Source: Pseudomonas fulva NBRC 16637 = DSM 17717 (GTDB lineage: Bacteria > Pseudomonadota > Gammaproteobacteria > Pseudomonadales > Pseudomonadaceae). Taken from it: DNA of 64,000 nt. The first letter of the stretch is position 1, and each line of letters opens with the position of its first letter. The position numbers and the translations under genes are program-made. The notes beneath the pieces were generated by a model that worked only from the letters and a program-made list of their open reading frames with translations, did no database searches and was not told the DNA's origin. Shown piece after piece: positions 36,850 to 45,922 of the stretch. The DNA is taken from contig NZ_BBIQ01000011.1 of NCBI RefSeq assembly GCF_000730565.1, positions 1 to 64,000 on the forward strand. The letters are read 5' to 3'.

Positions 36850-36989
36850 CGCGCTGGGCGAGGGGTGCTCCTTTCGAGCGGCTGCACCCGGCGGCTGGTT
36901 GTCGATGCCTGCCAGGCGGGTCTGCCGCCACGCGGCCGACTCGGTTATACTCGCAGGCTTTTCACCGAATTCGCACGAGTAGCCTGCCC

Positions 36990-38085
36990 ATGGAAATCCA
37001 ACCGATCCTGAACACCATCAAGGACCTCTCCGACCGCTCCCAGTCCATTCGGGGGTATCTTTGACTACGATCTCAAGCATGACCGCCTGATCGAAGTCAA
37101 TCGCGAGCTGGAAGACCCCAACGTCTGGAACAAGCCCGAGTACGCCCAGGCCCTGGGCCGTGAGCGGTCCATGCTGGCGCAGGTCGTCGAGACGCTGGAC
37201 AAGCTGTCCAACGGCCTGGCCGATTGCAAGGACCTGCTGGACATGGCCGTCGAAGAGGGCGACGAGGGCGCTGTCGGCGACGTCGTGACCGAACTGCATG
37301 GCCTTGAAGAAAACCTGGCCCAGCTCGAGTTCCGTCGCATGTTCAGCGGCGAGATGGACATGAACAACGCCTACCTCGACATCCAGGCCGGCTCCGGCGG
37401 GACCGAGGCGCAGGACTGGGCCAACATTCTGTTGCGCATGTACCTGCGCTGGGCCGACAAGCGTGGTTTCGACGCCACCATCATCGAACTCTCCGAGGGC
37501 GAAGTGGCTGGCATCAAGGGCGCCACCGTGCACATCAAGGGCGAATATGCCTTCGGCTGGCTGCGCACCGAGATCGGCGTGCACCGCCTGGTGCGCAAGA
37601 GCCCGTTCGACTCCGGCGCCCGCCGCCACACCTCGTTCTCGGCCGTGTTCGTCTCGCCCGAAATCGACGACAAGGTCGAAATCGAGATCAACCCGTCGGA
37701 CCTGCGCATCGACACCTACCGCTCCTCGGGCGCCGGCGGCCAGCACGTGAACACCACCGACTCGGCAGTGCGTATCACCCACGTGCCGACCAACACCGTG
37801 GTGGCGTGCCAGAACGAACGCTCCCAGCATGCCAACAAGGACACCGCCATGAAAATGCTGCGGGCCAAGTTGTACGAGCTGGAGATGCAGAAACGCAATG
37901 CGGCCTCGCAGGCGCTGGAAGACAGCAAGTCGGACATTGGCTGGGGCCACCAGATCCGCTCGTACGTGCTGGACGACTCGCGCATCAAGGACCTGCGTAC
38001 CGGCGTGGAACGCAGCGACTGCCAGAAAGTGCTGGACGGTGACCTTGACCAGTACCTGGAAGCGAGCCTCAAACAGGGGCTGTAA
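36990..38085 (+). CDS. prfB: peptide chain release factor RF2, with programmed +1 frameshift
   Basis: The reading frame starts at ATG 36990, runs 24 codons to an in-frame TGA (37062-37064), then shifts +1 at CTT TGA C and continues from 37063 to 38085, giving 364 residues. The frameshift site has the usual upstream GGGGGTAT element (37051-37058). The product has GGQ (SGAGGQHVN) and SPF (RKSPFDSG) motifs, which recognise UGA/UAA and release the peptide. A TATACT -10 lies at 36946-36951. lysS follows after 92 bases, the conserved pairing. Confidence 0.97.
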
Positions 38086-38177
38086 GCCACACCCTATCGC
38101 CGCGCCACCGGCCTCGTGCCGGTAGCGCGCGCCCTGCCCGCCAAGGGCAACGAATACCTGATGGAAACAAAGACGAC

Positions 38178-39680
38178 ATGAGCGACCTGAAGACCGAATC
38201 GCAAGACCTGCAACAGGAAGAAAACGCCCTGATCGCCCTGCGCAAGGAAAAGCTTGCAGCAGAACGCGCCAAGGGCAATGCCTTCCCCAACGACTTCCGT
38301 CGCGACAGCTACTGCAACGACCTGCAGAAACAGTACGCGGACAAGACCAAGGAAGAGCTGGAAGCAGCCGCGATCCCGGTCAAGGTGGCGGGCCGCATCA
38401 TGCTCAACCGTGGCTCGTTCATGGTCATCCAGGACATGACCGGCCGCATCCAGGTCTACGTCAACCGCAAGACCCTGCCCGAAGAAACCCTGGCTGCGGT
38501 CAAGACCTGGGACCTGGGCGACATCATCAGCGCCGAGGGCACCCTGGCTCGCTCGGGCAAGGGTGACCTGTACGTCGAAATGACCCAGGTGCGCCTGCTG
38601 ACCAAGTCGCTGCGTCCGCTGCCCGACAAACACCACGGCCTGACCGACACCGAGCAGCGCTACCGCCAGCGCTACGTCGACCTGATGGTCAACGAAGAGA
38701 CACGCCACACCTTCCGCGTGCGCTCCCAGGTCATCTCGCACATTCGCAAGTTCCTCATCGAGCGCGACTTCCTCGAAGTCGAGACGCCGATGCTGCAGAC
38801 CATCCCGGGCGGTGCAGCGGCCAAGCCGTTCGAAACCCACCACAATGCGCTGGACATGGCCATGTTCCTGCGTATCGCGCCTGAGCTGTACCTCAAGCGT
38901 CTGGTCGTCGGTGGTTTCGAGAAGGTCTTCGAAATCAACCGCAACTTCCGCAACGAAGGGGTTTCGACGCGCCACAACCCCGAGTTCACCATGCTCGAGT
39001 TCTACCAGGCCTACGCCGACTACCGCGACAACATGGACCTCACCGAGGAACTGTTCCGCGAGCTGGCGCAGCTGGTGCTGGGATCTACCGATGTGCCGTA
39101 CGGTGACAAGGTCTTCCACTTCGGCGAGCCCTTCGTGCGCCTGTCGGTGTTCGACTCGATCCTCAAATACAACCCGGAGCTCACCGCTGCCGATCTGCAG
39201 GATGTCGACCGCGCCCGCGACATCGCTCGCAAGGCCGGTGCGAAGGTGCTGGGCCATGAAGGCCTGGGCAAGCTGCAGGTGATGATTTTCGAAGAGCTGG
39301 TCGAGCACAAGCTGGAGCAGCCGCACTTCATCACCGAGTACCCGTTCGAGGTCTCGCCGCTGGCCCGTCGCAACGACGAGAACCCTGCGGTGACCGACCG
39401 TTTCGAACTGTTCATCGGCGGGCGCGAAATCGCCAACGCCTACTCCGAGCTCAACGATGCCGAAGACCAGGCCGAGCGCTTCCTGGCCCAGGTGGCCGAG
39501 AAGGATGCCGGTGACGACGAGGCCATGCATTACGACGCCGACTTCGTGCGCGCGCTGGAATACGGCATGCCGCCAACGGCGGGCGAGGGCATCGGCATCG
39601 ACCGCCTGGTGATGCTGTTGACCAACTCGCCATCGATCCGCGATGTGATCCTGTTCCCGCACATGCGTCCGCAGGGCTGA
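38178..39680 (+). CDS. lysS: lysyl-tRNA synthetase (class II)
   Basis: 500 residues. An N-terminal OB-fold anticodon-binding domain (about 60-170) is followed by the class II catalytic core: motif 2 [26 protein letters not shown] segment around residue 255-275 and motif 3 [13 protein letters not shown] near the C-terminus. It charges tRNA-Lys. Its start is preceded by a weak site, and a terminator follows 9 bases after the stop. Confidence 0.96.
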   Translation: MSDLKTESQDLQQEENALIALRKEKLAAERAKGNAFPNDFRRDSYCNDLQKQYADKTKEELEAAAIPVKVAGRIMLNRGSFMVIQDMTGRIQVYVNRKTLPEETLAAVKTWDLGDIISAEGTLARSGKGDLYVEMTQVRLLTKSLRPLPDKHHGLTDTEQRYRQRYVDLMVNEETRHTFRVRSQVISHIRKFLIERDFLEVETPMLQTIPGGAAAKPFETHHNALDMAMFLRIAPELYLKRLVVGGFEKVFEINRNFRNEGVSTRHNPEFTMLEFYQAYADYRDNMDLTEELFRELAQLVLGSTDVPYGDKVFHFGEPFVRLSVFDSILKYNPELTAADLQDVDRARDIARKAGAKVLGHEGLGKLQVMIFEELVEHKLEQPHFITEYPFEVSPLARRNDENPAVTDRFELFIGGREIANAYSELNDAEDQAERFLAQVAEKDAGDDEAMHYDADFVRALEYGMPPTAGEGIGIDRLVMLLTNSPSIRDVILFPHMRPQG

Positions 39681-39689
39681 GTGAAGTCG

Positions 39690-39720
39690 AAAAAGCCGCC
39701 TTTTCAGGCGGCTTTTTCTT
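39690..39720 (+). terminator. Rho-independent terminator after lysS
   Basis: AAAAAGCCGCC, loop TTTTCA, GGCGGCTTTTTC. The stem is followed by a T-run and, read on the other strand, by a T-run too. It closes prfB-lysS. Confidence 0.9.
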
Positions 39721-39856
39721 GCCTGAAGCATTATGTTGTCATTACCGGCCCGCTCGCGATCCAAGCGCCTGCGAAGCAATCTGCGATTCCAACGCCTGGG
39801 GGCAGATCGGACGCGAACGGGCATGCTCCGACCAGACACCGTACATGAGGTACTCC

Positions 39857-40573
39857 ATGACAACCGCCATGGCTCAACAAGGGGCTGCAGGCATCGCCAC
39901 TGCCGTTGCCGAAAGCGTGCGCTACCAGGGCCGCAAGACGGCCCGGCAAGGCAGTGAGCAGCGTCGCCAACTGATTCTGGACGCCGCCATGCGCATCGTG
40001 GTGCGCGATGGCGTGCGGGGCGTGCGACACCGTGCCGTCGCCGCAGAGGCAGGGGTGCCGCTGTCGGCCACCACCTACTACTTCAAGGACATCGAGGACC
40101 TGCTCACCGACACGTTCGCCCAGTACGTCGAACGCAGCGCCGCCTACATGGCCAAGCTCTGGCTCAACACCGAAGCAGTGTTGCGCCAACTGCTGGCCCA
40201 AGGTGACGGCAGTCCCCAGGCACGGGCAAAACTGGCCGATGAAGTGGCGCGCATGACGGCCGATTACGTGCAGCGCCAACTGCTCACCCGCCGCGATTTC
40301 ATGATGGCCGAGCAGGCGTTTCGCCAGGAAGCGCTGCTGTGCCCACGCCTGGCCGATCTGGTCTGTGCTCACGAGCAGATTCTGCTGCACGGTACGCGCC
40401 AACTGCTGCAGGTCGTTGGCTCGCGACAGCCCGAACAGGATGCACAGATGTTGACGGCGATTATCGAGCAGATGGAATATCAGGGCCTGCTCAAGCACGC
40501 CGAGGCGCAGGCCGATGGGCCGATGCTGGCGATGCTTACCCGATACTTGCAGTTGGTGCTGGCGTCGGCTTGA
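39857..40573 (+). CDS. TetR family transcriptional regulator
   Basis: 238 residues. The N-terminal helix-turn-helix is visible (RRQLILDAAMRIVVRDGVRGVRHRAVAAEAGVPLSATTYYFKDIEDLL, with TTYYFKD as the recognition-helix end), and the C-terminal ligand domain follows. The ATG at 39857 is preferred over that at 39845 since GAGG is then 6 bases ahead. A lipoprotein gene follows 27 bases downstream, probably in the same operon. Ligand and targets are unknown. Confidence 0.88.
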   Translation: MTTAMAQQGAAGIATAVAESVRYQGRKTARQGSEQRRQLILDAAMRIVVRDGVRGVRHRAVAAEAGVPLSATTYYFKDIEDLLTDTFAQYVERSAAYMAKLWLNTEAVLRQLLAQGDGSPQARAKLADEVARMTADYVQRQLLTRRDFMMAEQAFRQEALLCPRLADLVCAHEQILLHGTRQLLQVVGSRQPEQDAQMLTAIIEQMEYQGLLKHAEAQADGPMLAMLTRYLQLVLASA

Positions 40574-40600
40574 GCCCGACCTTTTCGAGGAAGAAACCTG

Positions 40601-41149
40601 ATGAAAGCCTGGCGTGTGGTGCTGTTGACGCTGTCATTCCTGATGCTGGGCGGTTGTCTGGTGACCTTTTCCGAACCGCTACCCGGTAAGTCCTCGGCCC
40701 CCAAGGGGCTGGTGGGCAGCTGGACCACCAAGGACGCCTGGGGCGAGCCGCTGAAGCTGGTCATCACGCGTGCCGACGCAGGTGCCTACAAAGCGGTGGC
40801 CACACCCAAGGGCAAATCTGCCCAAACCTATGTATTCAATGTGGCCCAGCAGGGTAACCGCTGGTACCTGTCGGCGCGAGTGCCTGGCGACCTGGGCGGC
40901 AACTACGTGATCGGTGGTTTCGATATCGTCGATGGCAAGGAGCTGGTGGTCTATAACCTCGATCTGCAGCAAGTGCAGCAGGCCGTGAACAGCAAGGAAT
41001 TGAGCGGGCACAGCACCGAGGTGGCGCAGGACAACGGCGAGGGTCTGCTGGTCGACAGCCCACCAGCGCGTGTCCTGGCCTACCTCAACGACCCAGCGAA
41101 TTCGGACCTGTTCGTGGAGGCAGTGCGCTTCAAACGCGCTGGCCAGTGA
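40601..41149 (+). CDS. lipoprotein of unknown function
   Basis: 182 residues with a lipoprotein signal (LMLGGC, lipid-modified Cys19; the next residue is Leu, not Asp, so outer-membrane sorting is expected). The rest reads as a beta-rich globular domain with no familiar motif. It follows the TetR gene by 27 bases, with AGGAAG ahead of the ATG. No function can be assigned; the gene is well formed and pseudomonad-typical. Confidence 0.75.
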   Translation: MKAWRVVLLTLSFLMLGGCLVTFSEPLPGKSSAPKGLVGSWTTKDAWGEPLKLVITRADAGAYKAVATPKGKSAQTYVFNVAQQGNRWYLSARVPGDLGGNYVIGGFDIVDGKELVVYNLDLQQVQQAVNSKELSGHSTEVAQDNGEGLLVDSPPARVLAYLNDPANSDLFVEAVRFKRAGQ

Positions 41150-41252
41150 CAGGGCAAGTCTCTGGTGATTCGCGGATGCGCCAAGGGCGCACTCTCGCCT
41201 CGGCTGCTCGACACTTGAGTCGGCTGACACGAGCGGGACATGGCTTGGCCTG

Positions 41253-42551
41253 ATGGCCGATAAGGATTTCTTTGTGGACGAGTACCAGCAAACCATTCGC
41301 GCACTGTCCGACCGCATCGTGGCTGCGCAAACGCCGATTCGCGTGCTCGATGCAGTCAAGTGGGACGATGGCATCCGTCGCGGCTTCTTCGAGGCCAAGG
41401 GCAAGGTCCCGCCTGCCGTGGACCGTGCCTATTATCAGGCGCGCTCACTGGGGTTCGACTCCAGCGCTGTAAAGGCGGAGTTCCAGGCTATCGAGCGTGA
41501 CATCATTCGCCAGCTTGGCCAGTTCAGCCCCGTGGGGCAGATCATGAAACGCATGTGCCGCGAGTACCGCATGGTCGTGCGCATGCTCGAGGCCAGGGGT
41601 ACGCAAGATTTCGGTCTGATTTCCCAGGAGCTGTACGGCGCTGCCTCCGATGTTTTCCATGCCGGTGACCCGACCCTGGCCGACCTTGGCCTGATGCTGT
41701 CGGACTACCTGAACAACATCGATGGACGCGGTGACCTCAAGGACGAGCCGAAGGACCTGACGGCCAAGCAGGCGGTGGAAATCCTCCAGTGCCGGTTGAA
41801 CAAGGTGTTCGGTGAAGCCGAGGGGACCATTCGCGTGTTCGAGTCCGACGGTATCGTGGCCGATGCCGCCGCCGGTGCCGACTACATCAAGGTGCGTGCC
41901 GATGCCATGTTCAACGCGCGCGATGTACGGGCCCTGGAAGTGCACGAGGGGTTGGTGCACGTGGGCACTACCCTCAATGGCCTGAACCAGCCTATCTGCA
42001 CGTTCCTGGCCAAGGGCCCGCCGTCCTCGACGGTGACCCAGGAAGGCCTGGCCATCCTGATGGAAGTCATCGCTTTCGCCTCCTACCCCAGCCGCCTGCG
42101 CAAACTGACCAACCGCACCCGCGCCATACACATGGTCGAGGACGGTGCGGACTTCATGCAGGTGTACCGGTTCTTCCAGGAGTAGGGCTTCGACATGGGG
42201 CAAAGCTACAGCAATGCCAGCCGGGTATTCCGTGGGTCGGTGCCCAATGGCTTGCCATTCACCAAGGACTTGTCCTACCTCAAGGGCTTCATCATGGTTT
42301 ACAACTACATTCAGTTGGCTGTGAAGAAGGGCAAGCTGGAGCAGATACCGCTGCTGTTCTGTGGCAAGACCACCCTCGAAGACATGCGCACCCTGCGCCA
42401 GCTTGTCGAGGAGGGCCTGGTGGAGCCGCCCAAGTACCTGCCTGAGCAATTCCGCGACTTGAACGCCTTGTCGGCCTGGATGTGCTTTTCCAACTTCCTC
42501 AACCACTTGAGCCTGGACCGTATTGAAACCGACTACGCGAATATCCTTTGA
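41253..42551 (+). pseudogene. QEGLA/DUF1704 family gene interrupted by an in-frame TAG
   Basis: Two consecutive pieces in the same frame: 310 residues (41253-42185, ending FRFFQE-like VYRFFQE) and 118 residues from ATG 42195, separated by TAG at 42183-42185 and only three codons (GFD). Joined, they give a ~432-residue 'flavohemoglobin expression-modulating QEGLA motif' (DUF1704) protein. HEGLVH at 231-236 is a HExxxH metal site and QEGLA at 263-267 gives a further Glu, as in tyrosine carboxypeptidases of the MATCAP type. A CAG-to-TAG change is the simplest explanation. A sequencing error, or a truncated but active product, cannot be excluded. Confidence 0.8.
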
Positions 42552-43446
42552 CGGGCTCCGCCTGCTGACGGCGGGCATGGTGCTGGTGCTGCTGGGCGGG
42601 TGCAGCGGCTTGCTGTTCTACCCTGAGCGGGGCCAAGCGTTCACGCCAGAGCGCGCCAGGCTCGCCTACAGCGATGTCACCCTGGTCGCCGCCGACGGTG
42701 TACGCCTGCATGCCTGGTGGCTGCCGGCCAAGCCAGGTGTGGCGGTCAAGGGCACGATACTGCACCTGCACGGTAATGGGGGCAATCTGCCCGGTCACCT
42801 GGGCGGCAGCTACTGGTTGCCGGAGCAGGGTTACCAAGTGCTGATGATCGACTACCGAGGCTACGGCCTGTCCGATGGCAAGCCGCGGCTACCTGAGGTC
42901 TATCAGGATATCGCCGCCGCCATGGCCTGGCTCGACCAGTCTCCGCAGGTCAAGGGCAAACCCCTGGTCTTGCTGGGGCAGAGCCTGGGCGGTGCCATGG
43001 CCATCCACTACCTGGCGGCCCATCCCGAGCAGCGCGAACGCTTCAGCGCTCTGGTGTTCGACGGCGTTCCGGCCAGCTACCGGGCGGTGGGCCGATACGC
43101 CTTGAGCACCTCGTGGATGACCTGGCCGCTTCAGGTGCCGTTGTCCTGGCTGGTGCCCGATGCCGATAGCGCCATCGAGTCCGTCGGGCAGCTGACCAGC
43201 CCGCCCAAGCTCTTTTTCCACAGCATCGATGATGACCTGGTGCCCATGAACAACGTCATCCGCCTGTATCAGCAGGCACCCCCTCCACGGGTGCTGCAGT
43301 TGACCCGAGGTGGACACGTGCAGACGTTCGCCGACCCTACCTGGCGTGAAGTGATGCTGCGTTTTCTGGATGACCCCAGCCACTTCACCGGCCTGCGGCG
43401 GCTCGCCGAAGTGCCCAATGCCTATGACGAGAAGAACCCGCAATGA
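42523..43446 (+). CDS. alpha/beta hydrolase lipoprotein
   Basis: 307 residues. The lipoprotein signal ends at VLVLLGGC (Cys27), and the alpha/beta hydrolase fold has the nucleophile Ser154 in LLGQSLGG, the oxyanion HLHGNGGN and the C-terminal GGHVQTF for the catalytic His; the Asp is in HSIDDDLVP. The start is TTG at 42523, 29 bases inside the 3' end of the interrupted QEGLA gene; ATG 42577 would cut the signal. Its substrate is unknown. The next small gene overlaps by 4 bases. Confidence 0.85.
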   Translation: MKPTTRISFDGLRLLTAGMVLVLLGGCSGLLFYPERGQAFTPERARLAYSDVTLVAADGVRLHAWWLPAKPGVAVKGTILHLHGNGGNLPGHLGGSYWLPEQGYQVLMIDYRGYGLSDGKPRLPEVYQDIAAAMAWLDQSPQVKGKPLVLLGQSLGGAMAIHYLAAHPEQRERFSALVFDGVPASYRAVGRYALSTSWMTWPLQVPLSWLVPDADSAIESVGQLTSPPKLFFHSIDDDLVPMNNVIRLYQQAPPPRVLQLTRGGHVQTFADPTWREVMLRFLDDPSHFTGLRRLAEVPNAYDEKNPQ

Positions 43447-43769
43447 GCGAAGAACGCAACGCCATACCGCTGATCCTGACAGGAGTCGGCAGCATTATCG
43501 TGACGGTAGGGGCCCTGTGGTACTACGGCTACCTGCACTTCGCCAAGCCTGAGGATGCCTTGTTGCTGCAGGATTTCACCATGCTCAAGACGGTACCGGG
43601 CGAAGACTACAAGGTGTCACTGGAGCCGGCAGCGCAGGTAGCCCAGTGCGCCGATGGCGTGCTGGTACTGTTCGACACCCAGCAAAAAGGCCTCAGTGGC
43701 GTGCTCGTCGACAGCCGCAAGCGCGCCGTACGCTGCGTGGGCGCCGATACGCCGCAGCAGGTGCGATAG
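43443..43769 (+). CDS. small single-pass membrane protein, hypothetical
   Basis: 108 residues. One membrane helix (about 9-29, LILTGVGSIIVTVGALWYYGY) is followed by a soluble domain with two cysteines (AQCADG, VRCVGAD) about 27 residues apart, likely in the periplasm. It overlaps the hydrolase gene by 4 bases, so it is co-translated with it. The family is not recognised. Confidence 0.65.
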   Translation: MSEERNAIPLILTGVGSIIVTVGALWYYGYLHFAKPEDALLLQDFTMLKTVPGEDYKVSLEPAAQVAQCADGVLVLFDTQQKGLSGVLVDSRKRAVRCVGADTPQQVR

Positions 43770-43795
43770 GGCCTACTTGGCTAACCGGTAGCACC

Positions 43796-43842
43796 AAAAA
43801 AGAACCCCGCGCTGGAGGGACGCTCCAGCGCGGGGTTCTTGT
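43796..43842. terminator. bidirectional terminator between convergent genes
   Basis: GAACCCCGCGCTGGAG (43802-43817) and CTCCAGCGCGGGGTTC (43823-43838) form a perfect 16-bp stem with a 5-base loop. An A-run on the left (T-run for the minus strand) and a short T-run on the right fit use by both the plus-strand hydrolase unit and the minus-strand lptF-like unit. Confidence 0.92.
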
Positions 43843-43857
43843 TCCTGCCGTGCAGCG

Positions 43858-44640
43858 TTACTTCATCGAAGAACGCGGTGCAACTGGCTGGTTGTCATTG
43901 GAAATGGTCACTTCCACACGACGGTTCTGGGCGCGGCCCGAGTTGCTGGAGTTATCCGCTACCGGATATTCCTTGCCATAGCCCTGGGCAACGATGCGCG
44001 CTGGGTCTACGCCTGCGCGGACCAGTGCCATGCGTACGCTGCCGGCGCGACGCTCGGACAGGGACTGGTTGTAGCTGGCCGAGCCGACGCTGTCGGTGTA
44101 ACCCTCGACGATCACTTTGCGCTCAGGGTTTTCCTGAAGGAACTGAGCCAGCTTGGTGATATTCGGGTAGGCATTGCTCTTGAGCTCAGCCTTGTTGAAG
44201 TCGAACAGCACGTCGCCGAAGGTTACCAGGGTGCCGCGCTCGGTCTGCTTGGCGTTCAGGCTTTGCTGCAGCTTGGCGATCTGGGCGTCACGGGCGTCCA
44301 GCTTGGCCTGTGCGCGCAGCGCGGCGGCGTTTTTCAGGTCGCCTTCAGCAGTGCGCAGGGCGATGGTCTGCTTGGCCACTTCAACACGCTGGTTGGTCAG
44401 GTAGGCCAGTTGGTCGACCTTCTGCTCGTCTTCGCGGTCCATGTAGGCTTTGTCAGCCTTGTTCAGCCAGTCCTGGGCATCCTTGGTTTCAAGGGCAGCC
44501 ACTTTGCTGGCCTGCGGATCGCTCTGCAGGGAAGAGAAGTTGGTGCGAGCCGCTTCCAGGTTGGCGTTCGGGTCGTGCGAGCAGGCAGCGAGACCGACGC
44601 TCAGGGCCAGGAGGGCGGGAATCATGACGTGTTTGCGCAT
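43858..44640 (-). CDS. lptF: OmpA-family outer-membrane lipoprotein (LptF-like)
   Basis: 260 residues. The lipoprotein signal ends at LAAC (Cys20) followed by SHDPN, a helical DUF4398-like region (about 25-140) comes next, and then an OmpA-like peptidoglycan-binding domain (FDFNKAELKSNAY; VIVEGYTDSVGSASYNQSLSERRA). It tethers outer membrane to wall. In P. aeruginosa the equivalent LptF is AlgU-dependent and stress-induced. The ATG at 44640 has AGGA 8 bases ahead; an ATG at 44649 abuts that site and is less likely. Confidence 0.88.
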   Translation of the reverse strand: MRKHVMIPALLALSVGLAACSHDPNANLEAARTNFSSLQSDPQASKVAALETKDAQDWLNKADKAYMDREDEQKVDQLAYLTNQRVEVAKQTIALRTAEGDLKNAAALRAQAKLDARDAQIAKLQQSLNAKQTERGTLVTFGDVLFDFNKAELKSNAYPNITKLAQFLQENPERKVIVEGYTDSVGSASYNQSLSERRAGSVRMALVRAGVDPARIVAQGYGKEYPVADNSSNSGRAQNRRVEVTISNDNQPVAPRSSMK

Positions 44641-44690
44641 AGTGTTCATCCTTTGATCGAGTGCGAAGGCTAAGGGAGACAGGGCAGGGC

Positions 44691-45104
44691 TCATTGAGCG
44701 CTGCGCAGGCCTTCCTCACGTACGTCCTGGGCGCCTTGACGGGCGTCCTGTACGGCCTTCTGGGCCTTGGCCGCCTGGGCCTTACGTTCGGCGAGACGCG
44801 CGTCCCATTCGGCCTGTTCGGCCAGACGCTTGGCTTCGTCGTACTTCTTGTCATGCATGGCGATTTCGGCCTGCTTGAACTTGTCCTGAGCTGCTTTCAT
44901 TTCGACAGCAGCGTACTCGGTGCCGCCTGCGCTGACGGCAGAGTTCACGGCGGACTGGGTCACAGCATACTGTTCGGTTGGCGGGTTGCCTGCACAGCCA
45001 GCCAGGACCAGGCTACTGCCCAGGGCCAGCGCGGCCAGCTTGAACCCGCGCACGTAAGTGGATGAAGGTTTGACAGTGCGGGTTTTCATGGTGGTCAGCT
45101 CCAT
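44691..45104 (-). CDS. DUF4398 lipoprotein paired with LptF
   Basis: 137 residues from ATG 45104 (AGGAG 7 bases ahead). The lipobox is LAGC (Cys37), followed by a long alpha-helical, alanine-rich DUF4398 domain (KAAQDKFKQAEIAMHDKKYDEAKRLAEQAE). It lies 50 bases upstream of the LptF-like gene on the same strand and behind an AlgU-like promoter, so both are probably a stress-induced envelope unit. The N-terminal domain of the LptF-like protein is of the same type, suggesting old duplication. Confidence 0.82.
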   Translation of the reverse strand: MELTTMKTRTVKPSSTYVRGFKLAALALGSSLVLAGCAGNPPTEQYAVTQSAVNSAVSAGGTEYAAVEMKAAQDKFKQAEIAMHDKKYDEAKRLAEQAEWDARLAERKAQAAKAQKAVQDARQGAQDVREEGLRSAQ

Positions 45105-45231
45105 TGGATCACTCCTGATAATGACGATGTCCGTAGCAGTCCATCGCTCATTCCCCGGACCGTTTTCATGCGCTTCAGCTGAATGGCGCACAAGTACCGG
45201 TGTGCAGGGTTTTAGCGTGATGGCTATTGGC

Positions 45232-45259
45232 TCCGACTGGAAGAATTTTCGAATAGTTC
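45232..45259 (-). promoter_or_regulatory. AlgU (sigma-22/sigma-E)-like promoter of the lipoprotein pair
   Basis: Read on the minus strand, GAACTA (45259-45254) and TCGGA (45236-45232) are separated by 17 bases, close to the AlgU consensus GAACTT-N16/17-TCTGA. It lies about 128 bases upstream of the DUF4398 lipoprotein start. The P. aeruginosa counterpart operon is known to be AlgU-controlled, which supports the call. Confidence 0.6.
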
Positions 45260-45383
45260 AGTAAAAAGTCCAGATTACGAGTAACTCTTTCTGACTAATC
45301 GGTCAGCTGAAATTCAGCGGAACTTTTGCCTGCCCAAGCGGTTTTCGCTACGGCCAGCAACCGAAGTCTTGGTCGGGCGACGG

Positions 45384-45725
45384 TCATTTCTCATCTCCCC
45401 CCGCCCCGTTCAGCGCATGCAAATGCTGACGCGAAAGTGCGAGGAAGCGGGGCGTGGGCCCTACGTCTTCGTACAAGGGATCACCCTCTTCATCGGTGGC
45501 GATGACCTGGCGTCCCTGGACATAGGGGAAGCTTGCCTCCAGCTCCTCCAGCGCCGCACCGACCAGTTCGCCAAGTAGCGCTTCGGCGGTTCGCTTGGGG
45601 TACATGTCGATGAGCGCTGCCAGGCGCGCTTCGGACTCCAGATCAAGGTGCAACACATGTTCGGTACGGCTGAGGGTGCCGGCCGCGTTCTGTTCCCAGT
45701 GCTGGGCGAGTTCACGAATTTTCAT
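45384..45725 (-). CDS. hypothetical protein, 113 residues
   Basis: Not recognised to a characterised family, although it is the kind of small conserved protein found beside ppc in pseudomonads. It is acidic and soluble: a helical first half (KIRELAQHWEQNAAGTL; HLDLESEARLAALIDMYPKRTAEALLGELV) that resembles a ribbon-helix-helix or small DNA-binding/adaptor module, then a short strand-rich tail (GRQVIATDEEGDPLYEDVG). The 190-base gaps on either side (45192-45383, 45726-45922) contain no other gene. Confidence 0.6.
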   Translation of the reverse strand: MKIRELAQHWEQNAAGTLSRTEHVLHLDLESEARLAALIDMYPKRTAEALLGELVGAALEELEASFPYVQGRQVIATDEEGDPLYEDVGPTPRFLALSRQHLHALNGAGGDEK

Positions 45726-45922
45726 GATGACCTCTGTTAGCGCCTGCTAGGGCATGCAAGGCATGAGAGTGGTGAGCATCGACATTAGTTTGCTTTGGGT
45801 GTGCATGGCTTGCCATCGCCGCCTTGCTCTTGGCACTCTGGCATGAGGTCGCGGCCTCACAGGCAGCGCGATGAGCCTAACAAGGCATGCCAGGCGCTTG
45901 AGCTGCGCCACGGAGAGGGCCA

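Noticed and set aside
37171..38085. prfB starting at 37171
   Set aside because: Would drop the first domain; the frameshift site at 37059-37064 explains the interruption.
38094..39863. 589-residue minus-strand frame
   Set aside because: Antisense to lysS, which has class II synthetase motifs; no domain of its own.
42195..42551. Independent 118-residue gene
   Set aside because: In frame with and immediately after the amber-terminated frame, and its sequence reads as the missing C-terminus of the same family; treated as part of the pseudogene, though restart at ATG 42195 is possible.
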